A stretch of DNA of 64,000 bases, from assembly GCA_949710005.1 (NCBI GenBank), contig OX453278.1:9368597-9432596 (forward strand). The letters are read 5' to 3'. The notes below the pieces were generated by a model. It had not been told where the DNA came from, did not search any database, and worked only from the letters and a program-made list of their open reading frames with translations. A program made the translations under genes and the position numbers. Below are positions 51,617-60,435 of the stretch, one piece after another; the stretch's first letter is position 1; every line of letters starts with the position of its first letter. The DNA is from Ricordea florida (Eukaryota; Cnidaria; Anthozoa; Corallimorpharia; Ricordeidae).

Positions 51617-52216
51617 ATGGACGATTACAATAGAATTTACCCTGTATTACCCAATAATTCAGATCCTATTAACTTCAGACTACAAAAATCAAATGAAGTA
51701 CTTAAAAAACTTGAGGATGAAATTAAACATTACGAGGAAGTAAGAAAAAAATACAATCGTGCTCGTGGAATATGCACAAAAATAAGTGTGTGTAGTGGAA
51801 TGTTTTCAGTCATACTATCTGCAAGCGGTTTAAGTACTTCCCTTACTGGTTTTGGTGCTGTTATTGGCGTGTCTTTAGGCGTCGTGGGAGGTATTTGCGG
51901 AGGAATATCTGTTATATTTGGGGTGGCAACAAAAAGACTTTCAAAAAATGTTAGTAAACACGAGAAAACTGTTTATTTAGCAAAAGCAAAAGTAAATACC
52001 GTTAATGACTTGGTTTCAAAAGCCATGAAAGATAATGTTATTTCCGATCAAGAATTTTCCATAATTTTGGCGGAATTGGAAAAGTTTGAAAAACTGAAAA
52101 TGGAAGTACGACAAAAATTCAGGAAAGAATCAGAAAAAAACTTCGACATGTCACAAATAAGGAGAGAAGCTCGGGAAGATATTTTAAAAGAGTTGAACGG
52201 AGGGAAAGGTCATTAA
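51617..52216 (+). CDS. Element B coiled-coil protein with glycine-rich hydrophobic hairpin (199 aa)
   Basis: Begins MDDYNRIYPVLPNN, followed by a coiled coil (KSNEVLKKLEDEIKHYEE), a long hydrophobic glycine-rich region (about residues 55-115: MFSVILSASGLSTSLTGFG, GVVGGICGGISVIFG) and a second helical half with SKHEKTVYLAKAKVNT. Proteins of this layout occur widely in cnidarian genomes next to such elements, as far as I recall. Not present in element A. A membrane hairpin protein of unknown role. Confidence 0.7.
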   Translation: MDDYNRIYPVLPNNSDPINFRLQKSNEVLKKLEDEIKHYEEVRKKYNRARGICTKISVCSGMFSVILSASGLSTSLTGFGAVIGVSLGVVGGICGGISVIFGVATKRLSKNVSKHEKTVYLAKAKVNTVNDLVSKAMKDNVISDQEFSIILAELEKFEKLKMEVRQKFRKESEKNFDMSQIRREAREDILKELNGGKGH

Positions 52217-52273
52217 AAATTGCATTCGAGAGAACTGATGTAGGATGCAATTGTTTTGCGGGGTATAATAATT

Positions 52274-52335
52274 AACATCTTATTCTTAATCTAAAGATCT
52301 GTATGAATTAAAGTAAACACAAAGAATAAGATGTT
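52274..52335 (+). promoter_or_regulatory. Hairpin and ATCTAAAGAT motif around the start of the 536-aa gene
   Basis: AACATCTTATTCTT (52274-52287) and AAGAATAAGATGTT (52322-52335) form a perfect 14-bp stem. The right arm covers the ATG at 52331. ATCTAAAGAT lies in the loop, from 52289. Confidence 0.55.
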
Positions 52336-53941
52336 ATTAGATGATTTCAAAAATCGTTACCCAAATGTTAACCTTGGCAAATTTACATTTATTAATGATT
52401 CATTTGGTGGATACATTAAATGGAAAGTTAATGGAACGACTGTAATGTCTTATGATGATCCTTCTGGTAAAACATGGACCAACGATCTTTCTAATGATTT
52501 GAAAACGTTATTACGGGGAGATTTAGGCTTAGAAAATAAACCCAAAGTTGGCTCTTTCCCAAAAAGTTTATCATTTACAAACAAAAAATACCCAATACCC
52601 GGGGTTGAATTCGATGAATTTGCAAATAATGTAACAAAAATGTTAATAATTTTAGATATTTTTGTTTCAGAAAAAGATAGTTTCACTGCGCCAATGAAAA
52701 ATGTTTTTAAAAATCAAACTGTGGGGCTTACTAGTGGAAAAGAAGCCAGAGCTTGGTTGAGTAAACCAAATATTAATCAGTGGCCACAACAATTAAACAT
52801 GGCGGTTTGGTGTGCAACATCTGGATGCGGCGTAAGTTTGATTGAAAGTTTAAATTACCCAAAAGTTATTAGAAGTTTTTTTGTATTCCACGTATACTTT
52901 ACCATAAGAAGAATATTATATGAATTGTACGTACCATTGCCCGAAGAAAAAACTTTTTCTTTAAAAAATAACCCATACAACAAAAATGCTTATAATCGTT
53001 TATGCGGCGAATTTGGCTTAAGTAATAACCAAGATTACAAGGGGTTGAATAAACCTTTAGCTGATTTTAGATGGAAAGGAGGAGCAAATAAAGGTGTCGG
53101 AGATGTATTTATTGATTACGGGGAAGGATACGCAGACCCCAGTAGCGTTCCCGGAAGCTTTGGTGCCCAAGCAAAAGGCGGCAAAAATCAAAATGTTCGG
53201 ATTATAAGAAATTACGATCCTGATGCTAATATTTGGCCAAGCAGAGCAAATAGATTTTCTGATGATGGGGGAAAGAAAATTGACGGAAATTTAATATCTA
53301 TGCTTCGAAATGATCATTTCGTTGATTCCCAATATTCCTGGTTTATACCAGAATCTGGGCATGGATTAACAAAGGCGGGATTGGGAAGAATAAATAGATC
53401 GATTGAAGCTTTTGTTTATTGTGTTTTAGGCTCGCAAGTTAATACTAGAACTTCAATTGTTAGTAAAGGTGGCGGCGGTTTTGAAACCCAAGAAAACTTC
53501 ATATCTTTATTTGAAAGTTCTGTGATTGAAAATGACATATCCAAATCAATCCAAAGATACCAAACAGCGGTCCAAGAATCAAAATCTCGTCTTGATTTGG
53601 CTATAGCCCCTGGTGTTTGGTTAATGCCAAGCAATTTAATAATAAATACAGAAAGCATTATTGGATACAATAATGATTTGAAAAAGGTAACAGAAGATAT
53701 GACCTTTGGGGTGAATGATTCAATAAACATTGGGACAAAAATTGTAGGAATACCCCATAGTTTGGGGGCAACAAAGGTTTTATTAAATACTAATACTAAA
53801 CCAAAGAACCCTAAATTAAACAATGGCGAAGAATCAAAAAATAGCGATGAAGTTAGTAATATAGAAACATCTTCTCATCAAAATACTCTTATTGTTTTTA
53901 TGTTTGCCGGAGGGTTATTATCTTGGTTTTTATTTCGATAA
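52331..53941 (+). CDS. Element B large C-terminally anchored protein (536 aa)
   Basis: Ortholog of the element A protein at 38265. Conserved blocks: QWPQQLNMAVWCATSGCGVS (about residues 155-175), FHVYFTIRRILYEL, DFRWKGGANKGVGDVFIDYG, GLGRINRSIEAFVYCVLGSQVNTR, GVWLMPSNLIINTESIIGYNNDL. A Ser/Asn-rich stretch precedes a C-terminal hydrophobic anchor (IVFMFAGGLLSWFLF). Two cysteines in the WCAT.GCG motif are invariant between elements. Role unknown; a surface or membrane virion component is the best guess. Confidence 0.78.
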   Translation: MLLDDFKNRYPNVNLGKFTFINDSFGGYIKWKVNGTTVMSYDDPSGKTWTNDLSNDLKTLLRGDLGLENKPKVGSFPKSLSFTNKKYPIPGVEFDEFANNVTKMLIILDIFVSEKDSFTAPMKNVFKNQTVGLTSGKEARAWLSKPNINQWPQQLNMAVWCATSGCGVSLIESLNYPKVIRSFFVFHVYFTIRRILYELYVPLPEEKTFSLKNNPYNKNAYNRLCGEFGLSNNQDYKGLNKPLADFRWKGGANKGVGDVFIDYGEGYADPSSVPGSFGAQAKGGKNQNVRIIRNYDPDANIWPSRANRFSDDGGKKIDGNLISMLRNDHFVDSQYSWFIPESGHGLTKAGLGRINRSIEAFVYCVLGSQVNTRTSIVSKGGGGFETQENFISLFESSVIENDISKSIQRYQTAVQESKSRLDLAIAPGVWLMPSNLIINTESIIGYNNDLKKVTEDMTFGVNDSINIGTKIVGIPHSLGATKVLLNTNTKPKNPKLNNGEESKNSDEVSNIETSSHQNTLIVFMFAGGLLSWFLFR

Positions 53942-53944
53942 AAA

Positions 53945-53957
53945 TTAATCTAAAAAT
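53945..53957 (+). promoter_or_regulatory. ATCTAAAAAT motif upstream of the 208-aa gene
   Basis: TTAATCTAAAAAT lies about 28 bases before the start at 53976. Confidence 0.45.
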
Positions 53958-53975
53958 ATACCTTCTAAATGAAAA

Positions 53976-54602
53976 ATGTTTAGCATTACAATGTATGATT
54001 CTGAAACTAGGGTTTATTTAGACCCTCCAATGAAATACGTTAGTGAATTACAACTGTTAGATTGTAATATTAAAACAAAAAGACTGTTAATTTTTAGAAA
54101 AATGGAGCAAATAAGTGATGAAAGCGATAATAAATTGCTGGTAATAAATCCAGGGGTATATTCAATTAATGATATAAAAACATTGCTGAGCATAACTGAA
54201 AAAGGAAGAAATTTACTTTTATATACCAGCGACAATATCAACTATTTTATCAATAACAAAACATCTAATATTAAATTAAGCGATGGTTTACAAAATTCGC
54301 TGAATTTACCAGAAATTTTACTTAGAAACGTAATATACACTATTGATATGAACATAAAAGAACCATTAAGATTGATGTGTAGTATAGTTGATAATAGAAT
54401 GTCTTACACGAATAAAGATAACCTTATAAAAATACAACCATCACAATTATTGGCTAACATCCCATCAAAAGATTACCCAACAATTCCAGTTCAAAAATAC
54501 GATAACTTAATTAATCACTTTGATTTAACCATTTTAGACTCTGATTGGAAAAAGTTTGATTTGAAAGGATCTCCAATAACTTTTAGTTTAAGATTCAAAT
54601 AA
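53976..54602 (+). CDS. Element B candidate minor capsid protein (208 aa)
   Basis: Begins MFSITMYDSETRVYL. Blocks shared weakly with element A (39704): PGVYSINDIKTLL, LSDGLQNSLNLPE and RLMCSIVDNRMSYTNK, then LLANIP and a C-terminal FDLKGSPITFSLRFK. Beta-rich and without membrane segment. Size and pattern fit a single jelly-roll minor capsid protein, but I could not verify this. Confidence 0.6.
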   Translation: MFSITMYDSETRVYLDPPMKYVSELQLLDCNIKTKRLLIFRKMEQISDESDNKLLVINPGVYSINDIKTLLSITEKGRNLLLYTSDNINYFINNKTSNIKLSDGLQNSLNLPEILLRNVIYTIDMNIKEPLRLMCSIVDNRMSYTNKDNLIKIQPSQLLANIPSKDYPTIPVQKYDNLINHFDLTILDSDWKKFDLKGSPITFSLRFK

Positions 54603-54632
54603 TTACAACACGTTTGATCCTTAAGATCTTTT

Positions 54633-54664
54633 TGTTACATAACTATTACTTTAGTTATATAACA
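54633..54664. terminator. Hairpin at the second convergent junction
   Basis: TGTTACATAACTA and TAGTTATATAACA form a 13-bp stem with one mismatch around a 6-base loop, between two converging genes. Confidence 0.5.
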
Positions 54665-54677
54665 CAAATACATAAAA

Positions 54678-55235
54678 TTATTCGCCTGGTAAAGAATTAT
54701 AAATTTTTTGTTCCTCAACATGTAAATCCTTGTAAATCGCCTCTTTACGCGAAATCTTGTATTCATTTTTAATTTTAATTTCACATTCCTTACACGAAGC
54801 CTTTTGTTTACCATGTTCACAAATTTGCGATCCTCTACATTCTTTACAAAAACTTTTTTGTTTATTGTGTACACATATTTGCGAACCATCACATAATATA
54901 CAGTAATACTTTCTTTTTCTATGAATACATATTTGTGCCCCCTCACATTCTTTACATTGATACTTTATTTTTTTATGAATACATATTTGTGATCCTCCAC
55001 ATTCTTTACAATAATATTTTTTAATCCCATGTACACAAGGATAATTATACATTTTAATATCTTTTGTAATCAACTTATCAATATTCGCATCTATGAATTT
55101 TTCCAAATCCTCACGTGTGTTTATGCCCCTTTCACGCAATGCCGCTATTTTCTCCGCTTTTCGCATACCACTTCTCCCTCGTATGCGCAACTCCCTCAAA
55201 ATTTCTTTCAATTCAACGTCTTTTAATTGATCCAT
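54678..55235 (-). CDS. Element B SAP plus zinc-repeat protein (185 aa)
   Basis: The first 45 or so residues (MDQLKDVELKEILRELRIRG...) are identical to the PolB N-terminus because both genes start inside the identical terminal repeats. The rest consists of five 18-residue units of the form CxHxxxKxxCxxCxGSQI, each a probable zinc-binding knuckle, and a helical tail. Such repeats are known from large DNA viruses of algae and from some eukaryotes. A DNA-binding or nucleoprotein role is likely. Not seen in element A. Confidence 0.8.
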   Translation of the reverse strand: MDQLKDVELKEILRELRIRGRSGMRKAEKIAALRERGINTREDLEKFIDANIDKLITKDIKMYNYPCVHGIKKYYCKECGGSQICIHKKIKYQCKECEGAQICIHRKRKYYCILCDGSQICVHNKQKSFCKECRGSQICEHGKQKASCKECEIKIKNEYKISRKEAIYKDLHVEEQKIYNSLPGE

Positions 55236-55823
55236 TTCGTATTGTATTCCACTTTTTTTCTTTTTAAACCATATTTTTTCAATTTTTTCATCGCTTTCGT
55301 ATCAGGGAAAGTAACAACACAAACTCATCAGTTTAAAGAGGGTCGTATAGCCCTCCGCTCGCGCAGCTCGCTCCGCCTGTCGGCGAAATCTTTGGGAAAA
55401 TCCAATCGGGGCTTACCGATACTTTGCGAAATTGTGAGGGCCGTATAGCCCCCCGCTCGTGCAGCTCGCTCTGCCTGTCGGCGAAATCTTTGGGAAAATC
55501 CAATCGGGGCTTACCGATACTTTACGATACTTTACGACGCTCAGCTCGCTCCGCCTGTCGGCGAAATCTTTGGGAAAATCCAATCGGGGCTTACCGATAC
55601 TTTACGATACTTTGCGACGCTCAGCACGCTCCGCCTGTCGGCAAAATCTTTGGGAAAATCCAATCGGGGCTTACCGATACTTTACGATACTTTGCGACGC
55701 TCAGCACGCTCCGCCTATCGGTAAAATCTTCGATATTTTACGCTAGAATCTTTGGGTGATACTTTCCGATACTTTGCGATGCAAATCGATTTTTTGCGCC
55801 AGAATCGCGGTTTTGCTACTACT
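55099..55823 (-). repeat. Element B right terminal inverted repeat
   Basis: Mirror copy of 40363-41087, with the same 80-bp internal repeats. Ends ...GCTACTACT at 55823, followed by CTAGG. Confidence 0.92.
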
Positions 55824-56345
55824 CTAGGAGTCGCGTGTCATTTCAAAACACAAACACATTGTCACGCTTTACTCTTACATTTTACTCTTAAGACAGCGTA
55901 TTGAAGATTTACTACACTGTTTTGAGTCGTGAAAGCATTTAGACATGAATCAAAAGCATAATTTATCACGCATCAACCGATATACTAGGAGTCGCGTGTC
56001 ATTTCAAAACACAAACACATTGTCACGCTTTACTCTTACATTTTACTCTTAAGACACCGTATTGAAGATTTACTACACTGTTTTGAGTCGTGAAAGCATT
56101 TAGACATGAATCAAAAGCATAATTTATCACCCATCAACCGATATACTAAAAGTCGCGTGTCATTTCAAAACACAAACACATTGTCACGCTTTACTCTTAC
56201 ATTTTACTCTTAAGACACCGTATTGAAGATTTACTACACTGTTTTGAGTCGTGAAAGCATTTAGACATGAATCAAAAGCATAATTTATCACGCATCAACC
56301 GATATACTAGAAGTCGCGTGTCATTTCAAAACACTAACATATTGT
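55824..56345 (+). repeat. 161-bp tandem repeat array, left block (3.2 units)
   Basis: Units start with CTAGGAGTCGCGTGTCATTTC at 55824, 55985, 56146 and 56307, exactly 161 bp apart with few differences. The block is mirrored at 57411-57720. The sequence left of element B (ATATACTAGG) fits the end of a unit, so B was inserted at the edge of this array. Confidence 0.88.
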
Positions 56346-57410
56346 CAGGCTCACTGAATTAAAAAATAGTTTCTTCAGAGCAATAGAATTCAAAAAGCGT
56401 GCGAAAGTTTATCACGATGTAAAGGGCACACAGTCAAATTTAAGTGCACTTCGTCGATCTCAAAAATGCCTTAAAATATGCATTCAGTTACTAGGTGCAT
56501 TATTTTCAAAGGAAAACGTTTGAAACAAAAAAACAAGGTACCTGCACGTGCAAGAAGTAACTTTGATTCTTGGCCACCCAGAACACAGTGGTTTGCTTAA
56601 TCCTTGGAACAATCCTTGATTGTTACACATTCAGTGATAGATGGATTATAAGAACTTGAGCCACAAGGACCACCAACTAGTGTTGCATAGTGACACGACG
56701 CCATGGTACACGAAACTATTTATTACTCTTAGTTAATGCATTGTAGTTTTACTAACTGTCATTAAAGGGGCACGGCACTATCATCAAAACGAACCGATGT
56801 TTTGATTGTAAACTTGACCGGTTTAGATAACCTGATATTACAGAAGACTGAATTTAAATTAACTTCAATATTTGTTGCGAAAATACGACTAGGTTCTATT
56901 TTTCAGCAAAATTCATTCATAAACTTTGATATTATTTTACCAGGGAGGTGGGAGGGATTTTGCTAATGAAGAGTCTTGTACATTTGTCACACGAATAGCT
57001 TTGTTCAACCGATATGGGTTGCCTGTGTCAACATGTCACGCAATCACCCATAAAATCAACGCCTAGAAGAAAGAGAAACTGTTCTTTACGTTTGCTGAAA
57101 CTTCGATTCAAGTTGACATTCATTCAAGTTTTCAATCAACTGGTTTTCAATGGAGCGCAATAGCATCATGTAAGTTAACTTTATTTTCCGTAGAGTATTG
57201 CTGTTTTCTAACATCGGAATGTCGGTAATACTGTAATTTCGATTTGAAAATTCGACTTCAGTCCTTTTTGTTGTAGTTCATACTATGTTCGAAGAAAGTC
57301 CAAAAATCGAAACTTTGTTGTTTTTTAAACACAAACCTGAATATTTTCTTTACTTTCGCTCGCTTTTTGAATTCTATTGCTCTGAAGAAACTATTTTTGA
57401 ATCAGTGAGC
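56346..57410. other. Core between mirrored 161-bp arrays, no gene
   Basis: AT-rich sequence bounded by a short inverted repeat (TTCTTCAGAGCAATAGAATT near 56360 and its complement near 57373). No open reading frame of note. Together with the two mirrored arrays it forms a 1.9-kb palindromic structure that looks like a non-autonomous DNA transposon inserted in element A, or an internal non-coding region of A. Confidence 0.55.
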
Positions 57411-57720
57411 GTGACAATGTGTTTGTGTTATGAAATGACACGCGACTCCTAGTATATCGGTTGATGCGTGATAAATTATGCTTTTGATTCATGTCTAAAT
57501 GCTTTCACGACTCAAAACAGTGTAGTAAATCTTCAATACGGTGTCTTAAGAGTAAAATGTAAGAGTAAAGCGTGACAATGTGTTTGTGTTTTGAAATGAC
57601 ACGCGACTCCTAGTATATCGGTTGATGCGTGATAAATTATGCTTTTGATTCATGTCTAAATGCTTTCACGACTCAAAACAGTGTAGTAAATCTTCAGTAC
57701 GGTGTCTTAAGAGTAAAATG
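57411..57720 (-). repeat. 161-bp tandem repeat array, right block (inverted)
   Basis: Reverse-complement units beginning GTGACAATGTGTTTGTG at 57411 and 57572, again 161 bp apart, 1.9 units in total. Confidence 0.88.
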
Positions 57721-57849
57721 TTTTCGTATTGGCCATTTTGTGCGTAAAATTTAAAAATGTGACAGTAAAGTACCAGCGCACTTTGCAGGCGTGATTCGCC
57801 GATATCATAAAATAGTACTTTACATCTTGACCTCTCACGGGAAGGGCTT

Positions 57850-58348
57850 TGGATTGCCGCCAGATATTTTTTAGTATGTTATAAAGCAATGATTGGCGTT
57901 TACAGTGGTTGTAATTTTATGGTATTTTCTCATGTACCACGGACCATTTGGAGGCTTTGAAATTCGCCAAAATTGGCCTCCTGTCTCAAAGCCGTAAAAG
58001 CTACCTCTTTGCTCGCTCAAATAGTCACGTAAAGTTTTGAAATAAAATGATTTTTTTGTGGAATTGTGAAGTATAAGGATGGATTTTGATGGTGTAAAAT
58101 GATGGTTGTAATACGATAAACGGTTATTCGTCACGACCGCCTTTAAAACTTCTATATTTCACCGGTCTTTTGCGGCCTAAATCCGCCAAATCCAACTTTT
58201 CGTAATTTCTCGCAAAATAAAAGGCGCCTGGACTTTTCAGTTATATTTTCGAAAACAACTCACCAAAAGGGTTCTTTGGATAAAATAAACAGAATTTCGA
58301 ATTTTCCTAACTGACGTCGCATTCTCGAGATTTACGGACAGGCGCTCT
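57850..58348 (-). repeat. Element A right terminal inverted repeat (499 bp)
   Basis: Pairs with 28051-28549 with few differences. Ends in GGCGCTCT at 58348, after which the intron sequence of gene R resumes, recognisable by comparison with gene L near 202-300. Confidence 0.9.
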
Positions 58349-58798
58349 TAATAACAATAAAAATGATAATAGTATCAGCAATAATTATAATTATGTTAAT
58401 AATTATAATATCAAAGCAGTGATGATGGTTATGATAATAATACTGACCATGATGATGAGATCGTTGTTTTGATCATATCAGGGTCAGGTTGTTCGAAGCG
58501 GGGTTAAGGTAACCCAGGGTTAGTGCGAAATGTATGTGCAGATATGAGAGCTTAAAAAGCACGTTCAGTATAATTGTTTTTGAACACAATTTGATGACTG
58601 TATATTCTGAATAAAATAGAGAAAGTTATCGGAGTAAACGCTTTTTAACAAGCGGAAAAAACTCATGTTAAAATTTAAACCTGGGTTAGCGGTAATCGGC
58701 ATTCGAACAACCGGCCCCAGGATGATTATCAGCATATCTATAGCTCTATGGAAAAATATGCTGTATTTTTCGCATTTTTAATCCCTTTTCAAGCTTAC

Positions 58799-60117
58799 CT
58801 TGATTAAGAAGAAACATGCTTAATACCAATAAGACCACCAAAATACTTGCACCAGTTGAGAAGTAATCCCAGTAGAGCCTCCAGGAAACTTGTCCAATAG
58901 CACGGTCCTCTTCAAATGTCTCCAAGCTCTTTGATAGACTATTTTCAAACTGCGTTTGTAGATTTTCCTTCAATTTAGAACCAACTGGTAATGAATGTGG
59001 AGAATCTGAGGTTGCTTCCTTTAAATACTTTTGGCTTGAAAGACCCAGGATTCCAGCCAGTGCTCCACTCTCTTTAAGCATCTCGAAACTACCTTCTCTT
59101 TGTAAGCGACCCTTGTTTAGCACAACTACCCTATCAGCTCGTGTCATATGTTTCTCTTGGTGTGTCACCAAAACTCGAGTTTTGTCACGTAACAGCTCTA
59201 CCAGACATTTTTGGAAGATAAACTCGCTAACTTTAAAGTCCACTGCACTCAAAGGGTCGTCCAATAATATTATGTCAGCATTAGCATAAGCTGCGCGTGC
59301 TATATTCACGCGAGCCCGCTGACCGCCACTAAGAACTATGCCTCGTTCTCCTACGAGTGTTTCATCGTGCTCTGGAAATCGCTCTATATCATCGGCAAGA
59401 GCGCATGCGTCCACCACCTTTCTGTATTTATCTTTATCATATGTTTTACCAAACAGCATGTTTTCGGCTTTGATGGTACCAGAGAATACCCAAGCCATTT
59501 GTGGTACAAGCACAATGGTCCCATTAACGTGTACTCTACCACTGGTTTGTGGGATTTCCCCTGCGACTGCTGAAAGAAGCGTTGATTTTCCACTGCCAAC
59601 TGGACCTGTCAACACTGTCAGAGATTTTACGGGTACATCAAAACGTATGTCCTCCAAAAGATATCTATCACTGGCTTGGCATGTGAGATGGGACACGCTG
59701 AGGGCCAAAGTGGGTTCTGCATACGTTACAGGTTCTCTGTTTTTCTCAACGGTTGTTTCTTCTATTTCTTTACTATATTGCCTTTTTGGATTATTCAAAT
59801 TATCATCATAAGTTTTGTATTGCTGTGAACTTGTAAGTAATGGAAGGTTATCCAAAAGTAAAAACTCCTCTATCCTCTGAAGAGACACCGAAGTTTCAAA
59901 TTGTTCCAATAACCCACGGGCCAAGTAACCTGTTACACGTCTTTTTGAGTATTTCATAAAAGATAGGAGCATGAAAGCTAGAGCTGGAGTCACTTGCCGC
60001 CCAGTTAACACAAGAGTCACCACTGATATGAAAGTAGCCACAGCCCCAGATGAGACTCTATAAGCCGAAATGGTAGATAGTACGGCATTCTTTATCCGGA
60101 TCTTGCTGATCTCTTGG
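58799..60117 (-). CDS. ABC transporter gene R, exon with end of TMD1 and NBD1
   Basis: Paralog of the gene L exon at 420-1738, identical in length and boundaries. NBD1 motifs are intact: Walker A GPVGSGKST, signature LSGGQRAR, Walker B ILLDDPLSAVD, VLVTHQEKH. Amino acid differences from gene L are scattered (for example GTIKAENMLFGK against GTIKENILFGK). The reading is open, although downstream exons of this gene are broken. Confidence 0.87.
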
Positions 60118-60435
60118 CTGAAATAAATTTTATTTGTATCAGAATGAAATATGACAATAGATTTCTTTCAAAAAATGGCTTTTCTTGACAACAAGGAGAA
60201 AGATGCTGTGTAAAACAATGTAAAGAATCCTTTTGGTAAGCAATCAATGAATTCTCATTGACTGTTGCACTGTCAGCTAGTGCATAGTAAATGCGAGTGG
60301 ACTTGGTAAAATACTCTAACGTAAAATCTGTCAAGTTGGTTAGTTCGATTAAGTTCTCAGCCAGTCGGCAAGGTACCGTTTCTCCGAAACTAGAAAAAAA
60401 AACTTGGGAGGAAAAAGAACATCAATTCTTCTCAC

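Larger units (their letters stand above)
40363..55823. mobile_element. Element B: intact-looking Polinton/Maverick-like element nested in A
   Basis: A 15.46-kb element with 725-bp inverted repeats beginning AGTAGTAGC. The sequence CTAGG (CTAGGA if one terminal base is shared) flanks both ends at 40358 and 55824, consistent with the short target duplication of RVE integrases. All genes read open: PolB, integrase, the six-gene module, an acidic protein, three membrane proteins, a candidate minor capsid protein and a zinc-repeat protein. It is markedly AT-rich compared with element A. The target lay inside or at the edge of a 161-bp satellite-like repeat of A. Likely younger than A and potentially autonomous. 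Confidence 0.9.
28051..58348. mobile_element. Element A: Polinton/Maverick-like element (interrupted by element B)
   Basis: Bounded by 499-bp inverted repeats that start 5'-AGAGCGCC at both ends; Polintons typically begin with AG. The intron of gene L gives the empty site: sequence on the left (AAATAGTTG at 28050) and right (AATAAAAATGAT after 58348) is continuous there near position 201. The insert is 30.3 kb; without B it is about 14.8 kb, a usual Polinton size. Contents: PolB, integrase, capsid, ATPase and seven further genes. A clean target duplication is not visible. It is GC-rich compared with both the host flank and element B. The two terminal repeats differ at only a few positions. 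Confidence 0.88.

Noticed and set aside
55824..57720. CRISPR-like array
   Set aside because: The 161-bp units are contiguous tandem repeats without unique spacers, mirrored around a core, in an animal genome.
28051..58348. One single 30-kb giant virus-like element
   Set aside because: Two complete sets of PolB, integrase, capsid and ATPase, two pairs of terminal repeats and a short duplication around the inner set show two nested elements.
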